Source: Parasphingopyxis algicola | GTDB taxonomy: Bacteria; Pseudomonadota; Alphaproteobacteria; Sphingomonadales; Sphingomonadaceae | NCBI RefSeq assembly: GCF_013378075.1 | Contig: NZ_CP051131.1 | Span: 3,546,501-3,610,500, forward strand | Direction of reading: 5' to 3' | DNA: 64,000 nt | Shown: positions 35,719 through 44,858 of the stretch, in pieces | How positions within the stretch are numbered: position 1 is the first letter of the stretch | Layout of the letters: each line of letters opens with the position of its first letter | Notes under the pieces: model-generated | Databases searched by the model: none | What the model saw: only the letters and a program-made list of their open reading frames with translations | What the model was told of the DNA's origin: nothing | Translations under genes and position numbers: made by a program

Positions 35719-36738
35719 CTAATTTTCGGACTGAGACATTACCTTCAGATGACTTGCCTCAATCGCACGAAGACGTGAAATTATGTCGCGCCAGTCTTCT
35801 TTGAACTGCGGTGATATACTCTCTTGGCGCTTGGTTGAAAAGCTTCGAACGCTGTCATCGATGCGTCGAATACCAAAGCCGCTCATGGTAAGTACGTTCG
35901 CTAGCGATTTGCGGCTGAAATAGAAGTTATGCGCGTTCTGAAGTGTTTTTAGTAAGTCGCCGCCAACATGCGTGGGGGCCGTGGACATGGAATCGACACC
36001 GGGTACTTCGACATAAAGCATGCCGGTACCGCGTCGGCATATCGCAGCGATTTTCCTTAGCTCTTCTATGGGATTGTCGAGATGTTCGAGCACATGGCGG
36101 TAGATGACCAGATCCGGCCGAAAGGAAAGTTTTAAGTGATCGATCGTTTCGAGTCTGAGATTCAGCCAACGCTGCCGGCCATACTCGAGATAGCTTGCGT
36201 CTAGATCGAGACCGAGGCCGATGGCACCGTCCCGGCACAGATATTCCAGTGTACCACCGGCCCCGGTTCCGACCTCCAGAATGCGCGTGCCCGGACCCCA
36301 GTGGACATCGTCTCCCAGATATCTTCGGATTCGTGCGCCAATCCTCTGTTGCTTTCTAAAAAACTCGCGGAGGTCGAGCGTGCGTCCCACATAGAGATCG
36401 CGGTAGAGCGTCGCGTAGAAGTCTTTATAGTCGTTTGGCCGCAATCTGGGGTTCAACTGAACAAGACCGCATTCCCTGCAGATGCACGTTTGTACAGGGA
36501 GATCATAACGGTCACGTTCAGCGATGATCACGAACTGAGTTCCGGCGCATACGACGCATGCTTGCCAGACCATCGAATACTCACCCTCGGCCAATTTTCC
36601 GACGAAGGCGGCTCGCGCCTCTAATTGCCGTCCGGTAAGGGCCAACACCGGACCCGCGTCGGTATGAGCATAACGCGATCCGATCAGATCCACGTCGACC
36701 GTGAAGCCGCTGGGAGGGGGCGGCGAGCATTTGGACAT
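35719..36738 (-). CDS. Class I SAM methyltransferase with N-terminal zinc knuckle (family member 1)
   Basis: A 339-residue protein. A zinc knuckle uses C61/C64 and C87/C90 (CVVC, CREC). The SAM-binding motif ILEVGTGAGG is at about 153 and a VLEHLDNP block follows. The C-terminal part YVEVPGVDSM and NFYFSRKSLANVLTMSGF is shared with the genes at 37080, 37994 and 48075. The overall build resembles sugar C-methyltransferases with a PF08421-like zinc domain. It is divergent from the gene at 37080 with a 341-base gap. The target sugar is not known. Confidence 0.8.
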   Translation of the reverse strand: MSKCSPPPPSGFTVDVDLIGSRYAHTDAGPVLALTGRQLEARAAFVGKLAEGEYSMVWQACVVCAGTQFVIIAERDRYDLPVQTCICRECGLVQLNPRLRPNDYKDFYATLYRDLYVGRTLDLREFFRKQQRIGARIRRYLGDDVHWGPGTRILEVGTGAGGTLEYLCRDGAIGLGLDLDASYLEYGRQRWLNLRLETIDHLKLSFRPDLVIYRHVLEHLDNPIEELRKIAAICRRGTGMLYVEVPGVDSMSTAPTHVGGDLLKTLQNAHNFYFSRKSLANVLTMSGFGIRRIDDSVRSFSTKRQESISPQFKEDWRDIISRLRAIEASHLKVMSQSEN

Positions 36739-37079
36739 GTAAATCGCTCCGGTATTGGCGTTTTCTCAAGTCGCTTCTGCGGGGACAAGTCGCGAACATT
36801 TTTCGGTATGTCCTACCGAGCCACTCCGTCAGCGGCTACGCGTAACGCCTTCTCTCTGCAAGAATCTCTTCAGCTCAAAATTCTCGTGAAGCAGTTATGA
36901 CCAATGTCCCAACGCTGTCCGTTATTGGCCGGCATAGCGTCGAACTCCCTCGTTGCAGCTGTCGTTTGAGCACTGATTGGGCTCTACAAAGCTGGAGTTT
37001 GAAGGGTGGATGATTTGCAGCGCTGGAGTTTTAGATGTAGGCCGCCGCTCTTCTATACCGTGCCGAGAAGGGAATTGAA
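36739..37079. other. Gene-free divergent region between two methyltransferase genes
   Basis: 341 bases serving as the shared upstream region of the leftward gene at 35719 and the rightward gene at 37080. A short direct repeat GCTGGAGTTT occurs twice near 37000 and 37020. I see no recognisable operator, RNA or IS element. Confidence 0.45.
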
Positions 37080-37991
37080 TTGGCTCTATGTGAAATATGT
37101 TCGTCCGAGACTGATTTGAGATATTCCGAAATTCGCAATGGTAGGGGTGAATCAGCTGAAATTTTCGAAGGCCTGGAGGTTGCGATTTGCGATAATTGCC
37201 GATCCTGTTGGGCCGTGGCGTCTCCGTCACCCGATAGGCTCGGGGAATATTACGATCGGCAATATGGCGTTGCTCTTCATGAGAGCCAAGACCTCGAAAT
37301 TCCTTTGCGGTGGGATAGCCGCGCCACGTCCTTGATTGCGCTAGGCCGATTATTCTCGCGTTTCGCGCCCGACGACGTGTTCATGGACATCGGGCCCGGT
37401 TATGGGGACGCACTGAGATTGGCCCGTCACATGCTGCCAGAGCCTCGTCTCGCTTGTGTCGAATTCAATCAGGACCTTGTCAGATTCTATCGCTCGGTCA
37501 TGCCTCAGATATCCGCTCACACTTCCATCAAAGGGGCTTTGGAAGAATTCGGTCCCGGCGGTGTCAAATATGTATACGCCGCTCATTCGCTGGAGCATTT
37601 CGATATCAAGGATCTCAAAATCGAATTGCAGAATATTCGAAATTTGCTTCACAAAAACGGTGCGTTCATTATCGAAGTGCCCCATGTTCCCGAACATGCA
37701 TTCAACGCGGCACGCAATCATACGCCGCATTTGATATTTTTTAGCCGTAAAGGTCTTGGGAAAATGCTTCAGGGCGCGGGCTTCAGGGTCAGACTTTGTG
37801 TCGAGGTAATCGGCAAATATGGTGCTGGTAAGAACTACGCCGCTTCGATGCGGCAAAAGGCTCCCGAAGAAACCGAAAAGGCACTTGCTCAGCAATTGGC
37901 TGCCGTGAACGCCGGCGATTGGATCGGTGCTCCAGATAACGCCAAACGCGGCAAAATCCTCAAATGCGTAGTTCAGAAGATGGGCGATTAA
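37080..37991 (+). CDS. Class I SAM methyltransferase with N-terminal zinc knuckle (family member 2)
   Basis: A 303-residue protein starting with TTG 37080 after an AGAAGGGAA site. Zinc ligands are C4/C7 (CEIC) and C37/C40 (CDNC). The SAM site is FMDIGPGYGDALRLA, followed by HSLEHFDIKDL, then IEVPHVPEHA and THHLIFFSRKG-like (HTPHLIFFSRKGL). It may methylate a nucleotide-linked sugar or its glycan. It is two bases ahead of the next methyltransferase, so they are one transcript. Confidence 0.82.
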   Translation: MALCEICSSETDLRYSEIRNGRGESAEIFEGLEVAICDNCRSCWAVASPSPDRLGEYYDRQYGVALHESQDLEIPLRWDSRATSLIALGRLFSRFAPDDVFMDIGPGYGDALRLARHMLPEPRLACVEFNQDLVRFYRSVMPQISAHTSIKGALEEFGPGGVKYVYAAHSLEHFDIKDLKIELQNIRNLLHKNGAFIIEVPHVPEHAFNAARNHTPHLIFFSRKGLGKMLQGAGFRVRLCVEVIGKYGAGKNYAASMRQKAPEETEKALAQQLAAVNAGDWIGAPDNAKRGKILKCVVQKMGD

Positions 37992-37993
37992 CA

Positions 37994-38968
37994 ATGGGAC
38001 ACGCGAACAGCGACACGATAGTCGATGGGATCGCCGAATCTGCGTCCAGTGAACCCGGGCCGATTCCGGCATGCCCGATCTGCGGATGCGATCAAGGGTG
38101 GCGCCCTGCCTACAGGGTCATAAAAGAGAGCCACGAGCCGATTTTTGGTGATCGCTTCATCGCATTGTGCAGCGAATGCGGGTTCGGCAATTCACAGCCG
38201 AACATCCCCAACCACCTTCTTGCACAATATTACGCCAGTGACTTTGCGCCGCGGTTTCGCGGAAAAGTCGCAAAAGGCGAATGGCCTATTCTCGATGAAC
38301 GGTCAGTCGCGCAGATTTCGCTGGCCCGACTGTTTTGTCATTTCGAGGCCGGAGATGGCTTTCTCGATCTCGGCCCCGGCGCTGGCGTGTCTTTCTTCAC
38401 CGCCAGTCAACTGCTTCCCGAACCCAAGATGTTCGGTGTCGAAATGAACGAGGAAATGATCGACAACATCGGAAAACGTATTCCCGATGTCCGATTTGCT
38501 CCAGACATTGAAGGGATTGCCAGGATCAAAGACGCGCCAATCCGGTTGGCGCTGACGTCGCATTCTCTCGAGCACTTCAACGGCGATGGGGTGATCGATG
38601 CCTTGAGGGATGTATACACAATACTCGAATACGGCGGGACATTGTTCGTCGAAGTACCCCATTGGGACCTTCGCGAATTCGACAAGCGCCGCAACGACGT
38701 GCCCCATCTTTGCTTTTTCAGCAAAGATTCTCTGGATCGCGCATTGCGGGCGGCTGGCTTCGAAATAGAGCTGATCCGGACCTTTGGCATACCGCGAGGC
38801 GCGCCTAAGACGTTCGAATCCCAAAGGCGAAAGGATTGCGATCCCGATCTCGTGAAAGGCGATGCCGGCCGGGCGCTACTGTTGGCCAACAGCCCCGATA
38901 ACATGCCGCGCGACGGGGGCAAAATATTACGCGCGATAGCGCGCAAACGCGGCAGGAAAAATGGCTAG
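37994..38968 (+). CDS. Class I SAM methyltransferase with N-terminal zinc knuckle (family member 3)
   Basis: A 324-residue protein, start ATG 37994. Zinc ligands C27/C30 (CPIC) and C59/C62 (CSEC). SAM motif FLDLGPGAGVSFFTA, then HSLEHFNGDGV, VEVPHWDLREFD and VPHLCFFSKDSLDRALRAAGF. It is the paralog of the preceding gene in domain order and motif spacing. Its C-terminus is Lys/Arg-rich. Substrate not known. It converges on the gene at 38965, overlapping it by 4 bases. Confidence 0.82.
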   Translation: MGHANSDTIVDGIAESASSEPGPIPACPICGCDQGWRPAYRVIKESHEPIFGDRFIALCSECGFGNSQPNIPNHLLAQYYASDFAPRFRGKVAKGEWPILDERSVAQISLARLFCHFEAGDGFLDLGPGAGVSFFTASQLLPEPKMFGVEMNEEMIDNIGKRIPDVRFAPDIEGIARIKDAPIRLALTSHSLEHFNGDGVIDALRDVYTILEYGGTLFVEVPHWDLREFDKRRNDVPHLCFFSKDSLDRALRAAGFEIELIRTFGIPRGAPKTFESQRRKDCDPDLVKGDAGRALLLANSPDNMPRDGGKILRAIARKRGRKNG

Positions 38969-39624
38969 CTTTTAGGCACCCATATCGAAGTCTGCCCCCA
39001 ATCCGCGCCTCTGGAAATCCGCTCCTTTTGAGAGTCGGCGAAATCCACGCGTTCATGCGTGTCGGGGAAAATTTCGTTGGCGCGTTCGCCATATCGGCCT
39101 TCGGTATTGTCGACGACCGCCAGCATTTTCGGATTTTCGCGCATCCATTTGGCCACGACGTCCAGCGACAAATACCGGACCGCGCCGTCAACCAGGGCGA
39201 CGTCGACTTTGGTCGGCAGGCCAATTTCCAAGAATGCAGTCTCCATGGCAGATTGCTCCTCGCGGCTCAGTTCGTCGATATGCTTATTCCAGAAGCCTTT
39301 CGTCTCGCTCACCGAACCGTCCAAGTTGACGTGCCAAGTGCAGTTCACGAAATGCAGGACCCATTTCTTTCTGAGTTCGACCGACTTGGAGATCGTATCG
39401 AGCAGTCCGATACTCCAGTTGTGGTCCGCTTCGAAGGTATATAGCAGCTTAAGGCGTTTGCAGAGCCACAGGGTCGAGCCTCCTCCGCCGAATTCCACGC
39501 CGATCATGTCCTCGGTAAGATTTTTGTCCAAATAGTCGATTGCGCCACCGGCAAGCCAAGGCTCTGCACGTTCTATCACCTCCTGGGCATCATCTCGGAA
39601 TGTAATGTTATAGAAGGGCGGCAT
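38965..39624 (-). CDS. Methyltransferase-like protein of unknown substrate
   Basis: A 219-residue protein with a Rossmann-type MT core: IGVEFGGGGSTLWLC in the N-terminal third, FEADHNWSIG (possible SAM acidic residue), KVDVALVDGAVRYLSLDVVA in the middle and DWGQTSIWVP at the end. It has no zinc knuckle. I infer a SAM methyltransferase of the glycan locus, but catalytic residues cannot be assigned. It is the last of a leftward run beginning at 45794. Confidence 0.65.
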   Translation of the reverse strand: MPPFYNITFRDDAQEVIERAEPWLAGGAIDYLDKNLTEDMIGVEFGGGGSTLWLCKRLKLLYTFEADHNWSIGLLDTISKSVELRKKWVLHFVNCTWHVNLDGSVSETKGFWNKHIDELSREEQSAMETAFLEIGLPTKVDVALVDGAVRYLSLDVVAKWMRENPKMLAVVDNTEGRYGERANEIFPDTHERVDFADSQKERISRGADWGQTSIWVPKS

Positions 39625-39650
39625 CGCAATCCTTTCGTTTATACAAAAGT

Positions 39651-40412
39651 TTAACTTTCTTGATATTCGGGCATTTTTAATTTCTCAACGCTCCAAATAT
39701 ACTTCTTTTGCAGTCGGGGTATATCTATTTCAGACTTGCCGTAATAATAATTGGTCATTGCATATCGCGACCCATCTTCTATTGGTATCCCTGAATGTAT
39801 CAATGAGCTATTGAATACTATTAAAGTTCCCGATCTTGCTTCAAATACATGATGGAACTTTTTGGCAGCAGCAAGAAAAGGGTGAAATTCGTTTTGAGAC
39901 CAGCGCTGGCTCTCAAAATTGAAATCCGTTTCCCGCGATATTTTTGCGTAGGGCCAAAGCCGGTCCGATCCCTCGAATATCGAAAACGGGCCGTTGGTTA
40001 GTTTCACGTCGGAAAGGTAAACCATAGCCTTGAATTGAGGCCTGAGGCGATCCCTGTGCCAGTTTCCGCCCGATCGCCTTAGCTCGCCTTCTGTTGCCTT
40101 AAGCCGGTTCGCCATGACGAACAGGCACTTCTGTTCGATGCCGGTCAGCATATGCCCAATACGTTCAAGGGTTGGATCAACCTTGAACTCCTGCGCGTCG
40201 GCACTGACTTCTTCGAAGCCGAATATGCGCTGATCCGAACCGGTCCAGACATTTTCGGGCCGCGCCGTTATGAAATCGTCCATTTCATTCCGGATGCGTT
40301 CGCAGCGCGACGCGTCCCAATAATTTTCGACGACGAAGAAACCTTTCTTGAAAAGCTCGTAAACGTGTCGATCGAAGTCAGTTTCCAGAAGGGAGCAATC
40401 CGCGAGTGCCAT
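39651..40412 (-). CDS. Phytanoyl-CoA dioxygenase-family Fe(II)/2-oxoglutarate oxygenase
   Basis: A 253-residue member of the PhyH family. The metal ligands appear as HRD (in GNWHRDRLRP) and the distal His in SLIHSGIPI, with YAMTNYYYG after it. Such enzymes hydroxylate a carbon using Fe(II), oxygen and 2-oxoglutarate; some modify sugars or lipids of surface polymers. The substrate here is not known. It is followed by the methyltransferase-like gene (26 bases) and preceded by the FkbM gene (1 base). Confidence 0.8.
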   Translation of the reverse strand: MALADCSLLETDFDRHVYELFKKGFFVVENYWDASRCERIRNEMDDFITARPENVWTGSDQRIFGFEEVSADAQEFKVDPTLERIGHMLTGIEQKCLFVMANRLKATEGELRRSGGNWHRDRLRPQFKAMVYLSDVKLTNGPFSIFEGSDRLWPYAKISRETDFNFESQRWSQNEFHPFLAAAKKFHHVFEARSGTLIVFNSSLIHSGIPIEDGSRYAMTNYYYGKSEIDIPRLQKKYIWSVEKLKMPEYQES

Positions 40413-40413
40413 A

Positions 40414-41109
40414 TCAGCTGTCCAGGCTATCCTTGTGCACGAAGGTCATTTCCGATGCCTTGTGACCAACGAAGCAGAGTAGGTATCCGCGATCCCGAAG
40501 GCGCTCCATATATTCGTTGGTAATCTCGATGCCCTTGGACCGGTCACCTTCGCCAATATAAGTGAAATGCCATTCCAATGCCAGCTGGTTGGGCAAGATA
40601 TCGCACGCTAACAGGTCGTCGATGACACCATATTCCGCACCCTCGATATCGATTTTCAAAAGATCGATCTTGTCATGCCCCAACTGGCGCATGACGGAGG
40701 GGATTCTCACTGTGGCGAATTTTAGGGTCTGTTCCGCGCTCGCCTCGCCTTTGTCCGTAGAGCCCAAAGACACCGAGGTGTAATAAGCCGATGGCTTCTT
40801 GTTGAGGGAGAATTCCTGTTCACCGTCCTTGTCGGAAAGTCCGGCGTGGAAGAATTCGAAGCGGTCCGGTCTATATCGCCGCAAAAATCGCGCGCAGGTG
40901 TCTGTCGGATCGAAGCCCACGATACGTGCCTTGTAGTCGCGGATCATCCTGGCTTCGAAATCTATCTGATTTCCCAAGCCGCCTGAGTAAACCAGTGGTT
41001 TGGAAGGAAGCCCCCGAGGATATATGAAATACGCACCGGTAGTTTCCAGGCCGACGAGTATGCCCGGCAGGTGTATATCGAGACGAGTATCGAGATCAGG
41101 CACGTCCAT
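40414..41109 (-). CDS. FkbM-family methyltransferase
   Basis: About 231 residues from ATG 41109 (the frame is open to 41205, but the upstream gene ends at 41096 so the shorter start gives a natural 14-base overlap). The signature LLKIDIEGAEYGVIDDLL and the preceding FEFFHAGLSDKDGEQEF fit the FkbM SAM O-methyltransferase family, common in polysaccharide and glycopeptide loci, where it methylates sugar hydroxyls. Target unknown. It is in an operon with its neighbours on both sides. Confidence 0.85.
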   Translation of the reverse strand: MDVPDLDTRLDIHLPGILVGLETTGAYFIYPRGLPSKPLVYSGGLGNQIDFEARMIRDYKARIVGFDPTDTCARFLRRYRPDRFEFFHAGLSDKDGEQEFSLNKKPSAYYTSVSLGSTDKGEASAEQTLKFATVRIPSVMRQLGHDKIDLLKIDIEGAEYGVIDDLLACDILPNQLALEWHFTYIGEGDRSKGIEITNEYMERLRDRGYLLCFVGHKASEMTFVHKDSLDS

Positions 41110-41677
41110 GCTCTTGAAAAGGTTCCTCGATCGCTTCAGCTTGGAGCGTGTAACGGGAAGATCTGATAACGTTGTTGTGTGCATCGGCCAAGCGCAACAC
41201 ATCATCCATAGTCCGCTTTCCGACTTTCACGTCACGATGGAAGCGTTCCGTAAGATCATGTTCGACATCGACGATGGAGAAGGCGATGCCGAGCTTCAGG
41301 GAAAAAGGTGTATCGCCCGCCAGATTTAGTGATCGCTTGGTGTTCAAGAGCTGCTGCAAGCCGCGCTCATAGATGGGGCGAGTACGCTCCGGATGGAATC
41401 GGAATTCGTCCGAATGGGGATGATAGCATTGTAGGGTCACTTTCGCGCCGGTTTTGCAAACCCGGTACAGCTCCTTCCAAAATGAAAAGTATGATTCCTT
41501 GCTCTCGTATAGGAATTCCAATGCGTGGGACACCTGGACCTCCTCCACGGAATTATCATCCCATGGCCAAGGGAATTCAGTCAGATTCGAGGCGTCGTCC
41601 GGAGAGTATTCGAGCCTGTGGTCCACGTTAACAAAGCCGTCAACATAGGTTGGCCCGCAAAATAGATTAATTTTCAT
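41096..41677 (-). CDS. SAM-dependent methyltransferase-like protein
   Basis: A 193-residue protein. It begins INLFCGPTYVDGFVNVDHR, a G-x-G-bearing SAM region in which the usual LNLGCG motif has become LFCG. The central VSHALEFLYESKESYFSFWKELYRVCKTGAKVTL fits the EHF-KELxRVLKPGG block of class I methyltransferases. Probably modifies a glycan precursor. It overlaps the FkbM gene start. Confidence 0.72.
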   Translation of the reverse strand: MKINLFCGPTYVDGFVNVDHRLEYSPDDASNLTEFPWPWDDNSVEEVQVSHALEFLYESKESYFSFWKELYRVCKTGAKVTLQCYHPHSDEFRFHPERTRPIYERGLQQLLNTKRSLNLAGDTPFSLKLGIAFSIVDVEHDLTERFHRDVKVGKRTMDDVLRLADAHNNVIRSSRYTLQAEAIEEPFQEHGRA

Positions 41678-41702
41678 GATAACATTCCGATTCTGTATCC
41701 GA

Positions 41703-42440
41703 TTATTTCGACGCAGTCTTTTTTATTAGATTGAAGGTCAGGTAATTCGTTCGAGTTACAATACTAGACATGTAAAGGACCTTGAATCCAACGTCTTCGC
41801 AAAGATCGTGAAATTCGTGAATCGGGAATGATGTGGCCGTGATATGCCGTTCTTCATAGTCCTCAAGCGATTCGATCGGCCTGTATTTTTCCTTCCCGTC
41901 GTCATATCGTATCTGGATATGGCCTATCGCGCGCGGCGCCGTGACGGCATGGATCGCCTGTAACACCTCCGCTCCATAGTCCTTTGACGGGAAGTGCTGG
42001 AAAACCGCGCTCGAAAGGAAGGTGTCGACGGGCTCGTCGATTTTATCCACGATTGACATCGGATCTCCATCGAGGAGCGCTTCTCGGAAGCCGTCGAAGT
42101 GTTCAGCCTTTGCGAGGCGGCTGCATTCCGAAAGATTCTTTTGCGAAATATCGACGCCATAATAACGATGCGCGTAGCGCATATGGGCGAAAAGATTCGC
42201 TCCGCCGCCAGGGCCCCACTCTAGAAACGTTCTCGGTTTTGTCCAAATTCCCGGCTGGGCACCGATATGGGTCATCAGTGTATTGAGCTTTTCGAGGCTG
42301 GTTTGTCCGATACGTTGCCACTTTTCATCGTCTTTCCATCGCCCGTAGCCGCGCCAGTGCGACTGGTCTCGCCGGTATTCTTCGTCGGTGTAATTCTCCC
42401 AGACGCCGGCGATAGTCTTGAGGACCGGGTTATCTTTCAC
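41703..42440 (-). CDS. Class I SAM-dependent methyltransferase
   Basis: A 245-residue protein with a clear SAM site FLEWGPGGGANLFAHM and an acidic partner YYGVDISQKNLSEC; the FQHFPSKDYGAEVLQAI block follows. It is one of several methyltransferases on the leftward strand here. The substrate is likely a saccharide unit, because of the locus. Its start at 42440 faces a 222-base gap before the DUF115 gene. Confidence 0.82.
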   Translation of the reverse strand: MKDNPVLKTIAGVWENYTDEEYRRDQSHWRGYGRWKDDEKWQRIGQTSLEKLNTLMTHIGAQPGIWTKPRTFLEWGPGGGANLFAHMRYAHRYYGVDISQKNLSECSRLAKAEHFDGFREALLDGDPMSIVDKIDEPVDTFLSSAVFQHFPSKDYGAEVLQAIHAVTAPRAIGHIQIRYDDGKEKYRPIESLEDYEERHITATSFPIHEFHDLCEDVGFKVLYMSSIVTRTNYLTFNLIKKTASK

Positions 42441-42662
42441 GTGTGGCTCCTATTTTGCCGCGGTTTAATAATGTGGTTTCGGTGCAGAGCATCAGCTCTC
42501 ATGTAGATGAGGCTCATATGCAGAAGCGATGTGTTTGTCGAACACCATGCGGGCCGAGGTATGAAGTCTTCTGGATGTGGGCGGATCGAGCGCGGTTCCC
42601 AGTTTTCACTATTTCACTATAACGTCACCTTATCTGGCGCCTCGGATACGAGAAGACGGCCT

Positions 42663-44486
42663 TCAGCTCCGGCCGCCTGCTGCCAAGGCTTCTTCCAACG
42701 AAATGCGCGGGAGCACGTTCAGCCGGCCGCCGGGCGTCGCGTTGAAATATTCGATGCCGCGTGCTGCCAGCTGGTTTCGAGCTACTTCATAGACTTGAAA
42801 AACCGGCCCGTCGTCCGCCCAGATTCGCATGATGCTCGACGCTCTTGTCGAACTCGTCGCGTGTTCGCTTGCCGGATAGAAATATTTGCGCGGTCCTTCG
42901 TCCGATTCCGAGGTAATCCCATAATCGCAATCGCATCCGAGCATGTAGATCTCGCTTATGCCCATGTGCACCGCCAAAGGCAGACAGAAAGTAAGCAAGA
43001 CCGTGTAGCCGTCGTTCATCGGGAGAGAGAGATCATATTGCAGCCCGCCTACCTCGTCCGCCAGGAATTTGGGCTGATCGAATATGAGATAGCGCGATGT
43101 ATATCGTTCGAACCGCTGGTCTTCCTCGATCACCGATTTGAATCGATGGCTGAAAAACAGTTCGGGATGATGTTCGTGCGCCATCAGTTTTTGGATGAAT
43201 TTTTCGTTTAGAGCCGGGTCGGGGTTTCGCCAACCGCCAAACATCTCATGCGACGAAATTGCATAATAGGTGGGCTGCAGAGCATCGAAATCGGGATGAT
43301 TGGCAAACCAGTTCGCCACGAAAGTTATCTCGCCATCGAGTTTCGAAAGATCGTGCTGAGCCAGGGACGGGCCGTTGCCGATAATGAAAGCCCGTTTTCC
43401 CTGATGGACGTTCTTCAAAGCTGCGATTCTCGAAAACTCGCCATCCGCTTTAAAAGCTTCGACTTGAGTCTGTCTCTCTCCTTGAGCGTTGGCCGCTGCT
43501 GCCGCACTCAAAAGCTTACCCTTGAGTATTGGAACGCGCGGCATGATTCTGCCGGAAGGTGTAGATGCGTTTTCATCGCTTCTTACGCTGCCATCTGCTG
43601 GCAAGGACATCCCGTCCACGTCCTCATCGCCTTCCCAGGCCAAATCGAGCCCGACCATGCCGATTTCCAAAAACGGTAACTCGTTGTTGGACTCCGCGTC
43701 CGATCCTTTTCCGGCAAGTTTCGGAACGATGGATAGAATGGGAAAATGGCCTCCGTCCAAAGGCAATTTGATTTCCATAAACGTCCAGCCATCTGCCGCC
43801 TTGGTGAACGTAGCCTCAACGCCGGCATTCTGCTGCTTACTATCTGGGACGATAGCCCAAGGACTTGTCCCTATATCCACCTGGGTACGGGGCATTGGAA
43901 GGCTTGCACGATACTGCACAGTGAATTTCCGATAGCCGGTTAATCTTAGCGCGAAAGTCAAACGGCAGGATGTATAGGGCGCCCACCGCCGCCAATCGGC
44001 GCCACAGCGCAGTAGAACGGCGGCATGGGAGCTTCGGTCGAACGGCCTGAACTTTGCGAACCGGTCAAAAGCGAAATCGGCTTCTTCGATATTCGGTTCG
44101 ATATCCATGCCGAGCTGGGGACGATCCGAATTTTCCATCGCCATCCGGACAACGTCCAGCTTCAAGGTCTCATTGAAATCGATCTGGGATCGTTCGATCG
44201 CTCCTTCGATATCGTCCCCGGCAACTGATGCGATGGCCCTCGCCAACGCCGCGGCCGTTTCTGCACGATCCTCCGTCAGTGCGTTGACAAACGTTTTTCT
44301 TGTGATCGGGCTTTCGCCCGCTTTGGGATCAGCAGCGATATCGAGAATTGCCCGGAGCTGAGCACGTTTCTCCCGCAGCGCCATGTTTTCTCTGAGCAAT
44401 GCGCCGACCTGATGCTCGAGTTGCTGGCACAAGTCCGTTACGGCTAACAATTCTTGCTTCAGCGCTTCTCTCTGGGTCACAGTCAA
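42663..44486 (-). CDS. DUF115/Maf-like (MptE-like) protein with N-terminal coiled coil
   Basis: A 607-residue protein. Residues 1-50 form a coiled coil (QLEHQVGALLRENMALREKRAQLR). About 150-290 may be a beta-sandwich (FALRLTGYRKFTVQYRAS). The C-terminal third is DUF115: RAFIIGNGPSLAQHDLSKLDGEITFVANW, YYAISSHEM, YMLGCDCDYG and IEYFNATPGG. DUF115 proteins include the Maf flagellin glycosylation factors and the archaeal MptE pyrophosphokinases, all with a sialyltransferase-like Rossmann core. It could therefore move nonulosonate. Its N-terminus is paralogous to the adjacent gene at 44523. Confidence 0.78.
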   Translation of the reverse strand: MTVTQREALKQELLAVTDLCQQLEHQVGALLRENMALREKRAQLRAILDIAADPKAGESPITRKTFVNALTEDRAETAAALARAIASVAGDDIEGAIERSQIDFNETLKLDVVRMAMENSDRPQLGMDIEPNIEEADFAFDRFAKFRPFDRSSHAAVLLRCGADWRRWAPYTSCRLTFALRLTGYRKFTVQYRASLPMPRTQVDIGTSPWAIVPDSKQQNAGVEATFTKAADGWTFMEIKLPLDGGHFPILSIVPKLAGKGSDAESNNELPFLEIGMVGLDLAWEGDEDVDGMSLPADGSVRSDENASTPSGRIMPRVPILKGKLLSAAAAANAQGERQTQVEAFKADGEFSRIAALKNVHQGKRAFIIGNGPSLAQHDLSKLDGEITFVANWFANHPDFDALQPTYYAISSHEMFGGWRNPDPALNEKFIQKLMAHEHHPELFFSHRFKSVIEEDQRFERYTSRYLIFDQPKFLADEVGGLQYDLSLPMNDGYTVLLTFCLPLAVHMGISEIYMLGCDCDYGITSESDEGPRKYFYPASEHATSSTRASSIMRIWADDGPVFQVYEVARNQLAARGIEYFNATPGGRLNVLPRISLEEALAAGGRS

Positions 44487-44522
44487 AAAACTTCCTTGAT
44501 AGATCTTGCATGGAGAGCCGTC

Positions 44523-44855
44523 TCACTTATTGGAGACGGCTTGTCCTTCGCCTCGTTTTTCGTCTGAATTTTCCATGTTATCGAAGTCCACCCCGTTCAG
44601 AATGGTCGATATCTCCTGTGTGGTCGCATCACCAGCAGGCATAGCTGCCGCGACTATAACCATCGCGCGTAACCGCGCGAGTTCACGCTCAAGCGCCGAA
44701 TTTTCAGACAGCAGCGTATCGACTTCCTGCTTCAGGAGTTGACTGCGCTCGGTTTCGGCTGTCAATTCCTTGACCGTCAATTTGGTATGCCGTCTGGAAG
44801 CTCCTTCAGGCTGCGAAGGCTGCCGCCCCGAGGGCTTCTGCTTGAAGAGCCGCAC
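44523..44855 (-). CDS. Small coiled-coil protein, paralog of the DUF115 N-terminus
   Basis: A 110-residue protein. Residues 28-65 are a coiled coil (LKQEVDTLLSENSALERELARLRA) that aligns with residues 18-48 of the next gene's product (Q..L..ENxAL..KRAxLRAI), and the following MPAGDATTQEISTIL matches AGESPITRKTF of the paralog. It lacks all later domains. Perhaps it pairs with the large protein through the coiled coil. It is close to the glycosyltransferase gene (3 bases). Confidence 0.72.
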   Translation of the reverse strand: MRLFKQKPSGRQPSQPEGASRRHTKLTVKELTAETERSQLLKQEVDTLLSENSALERELARLRAMVIVAAAMPAGDATTQEISTILNGVDFDNMENSDEKRGEGQAVSNK

Positions 44856-44858
44856 GAC

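Noticed and set aside
36922-37230. A 102-codon minus-strand frame in the divergent gap
   Set aside because: No domain, no ribosome site, and it overlaps the real methyltransferase start.
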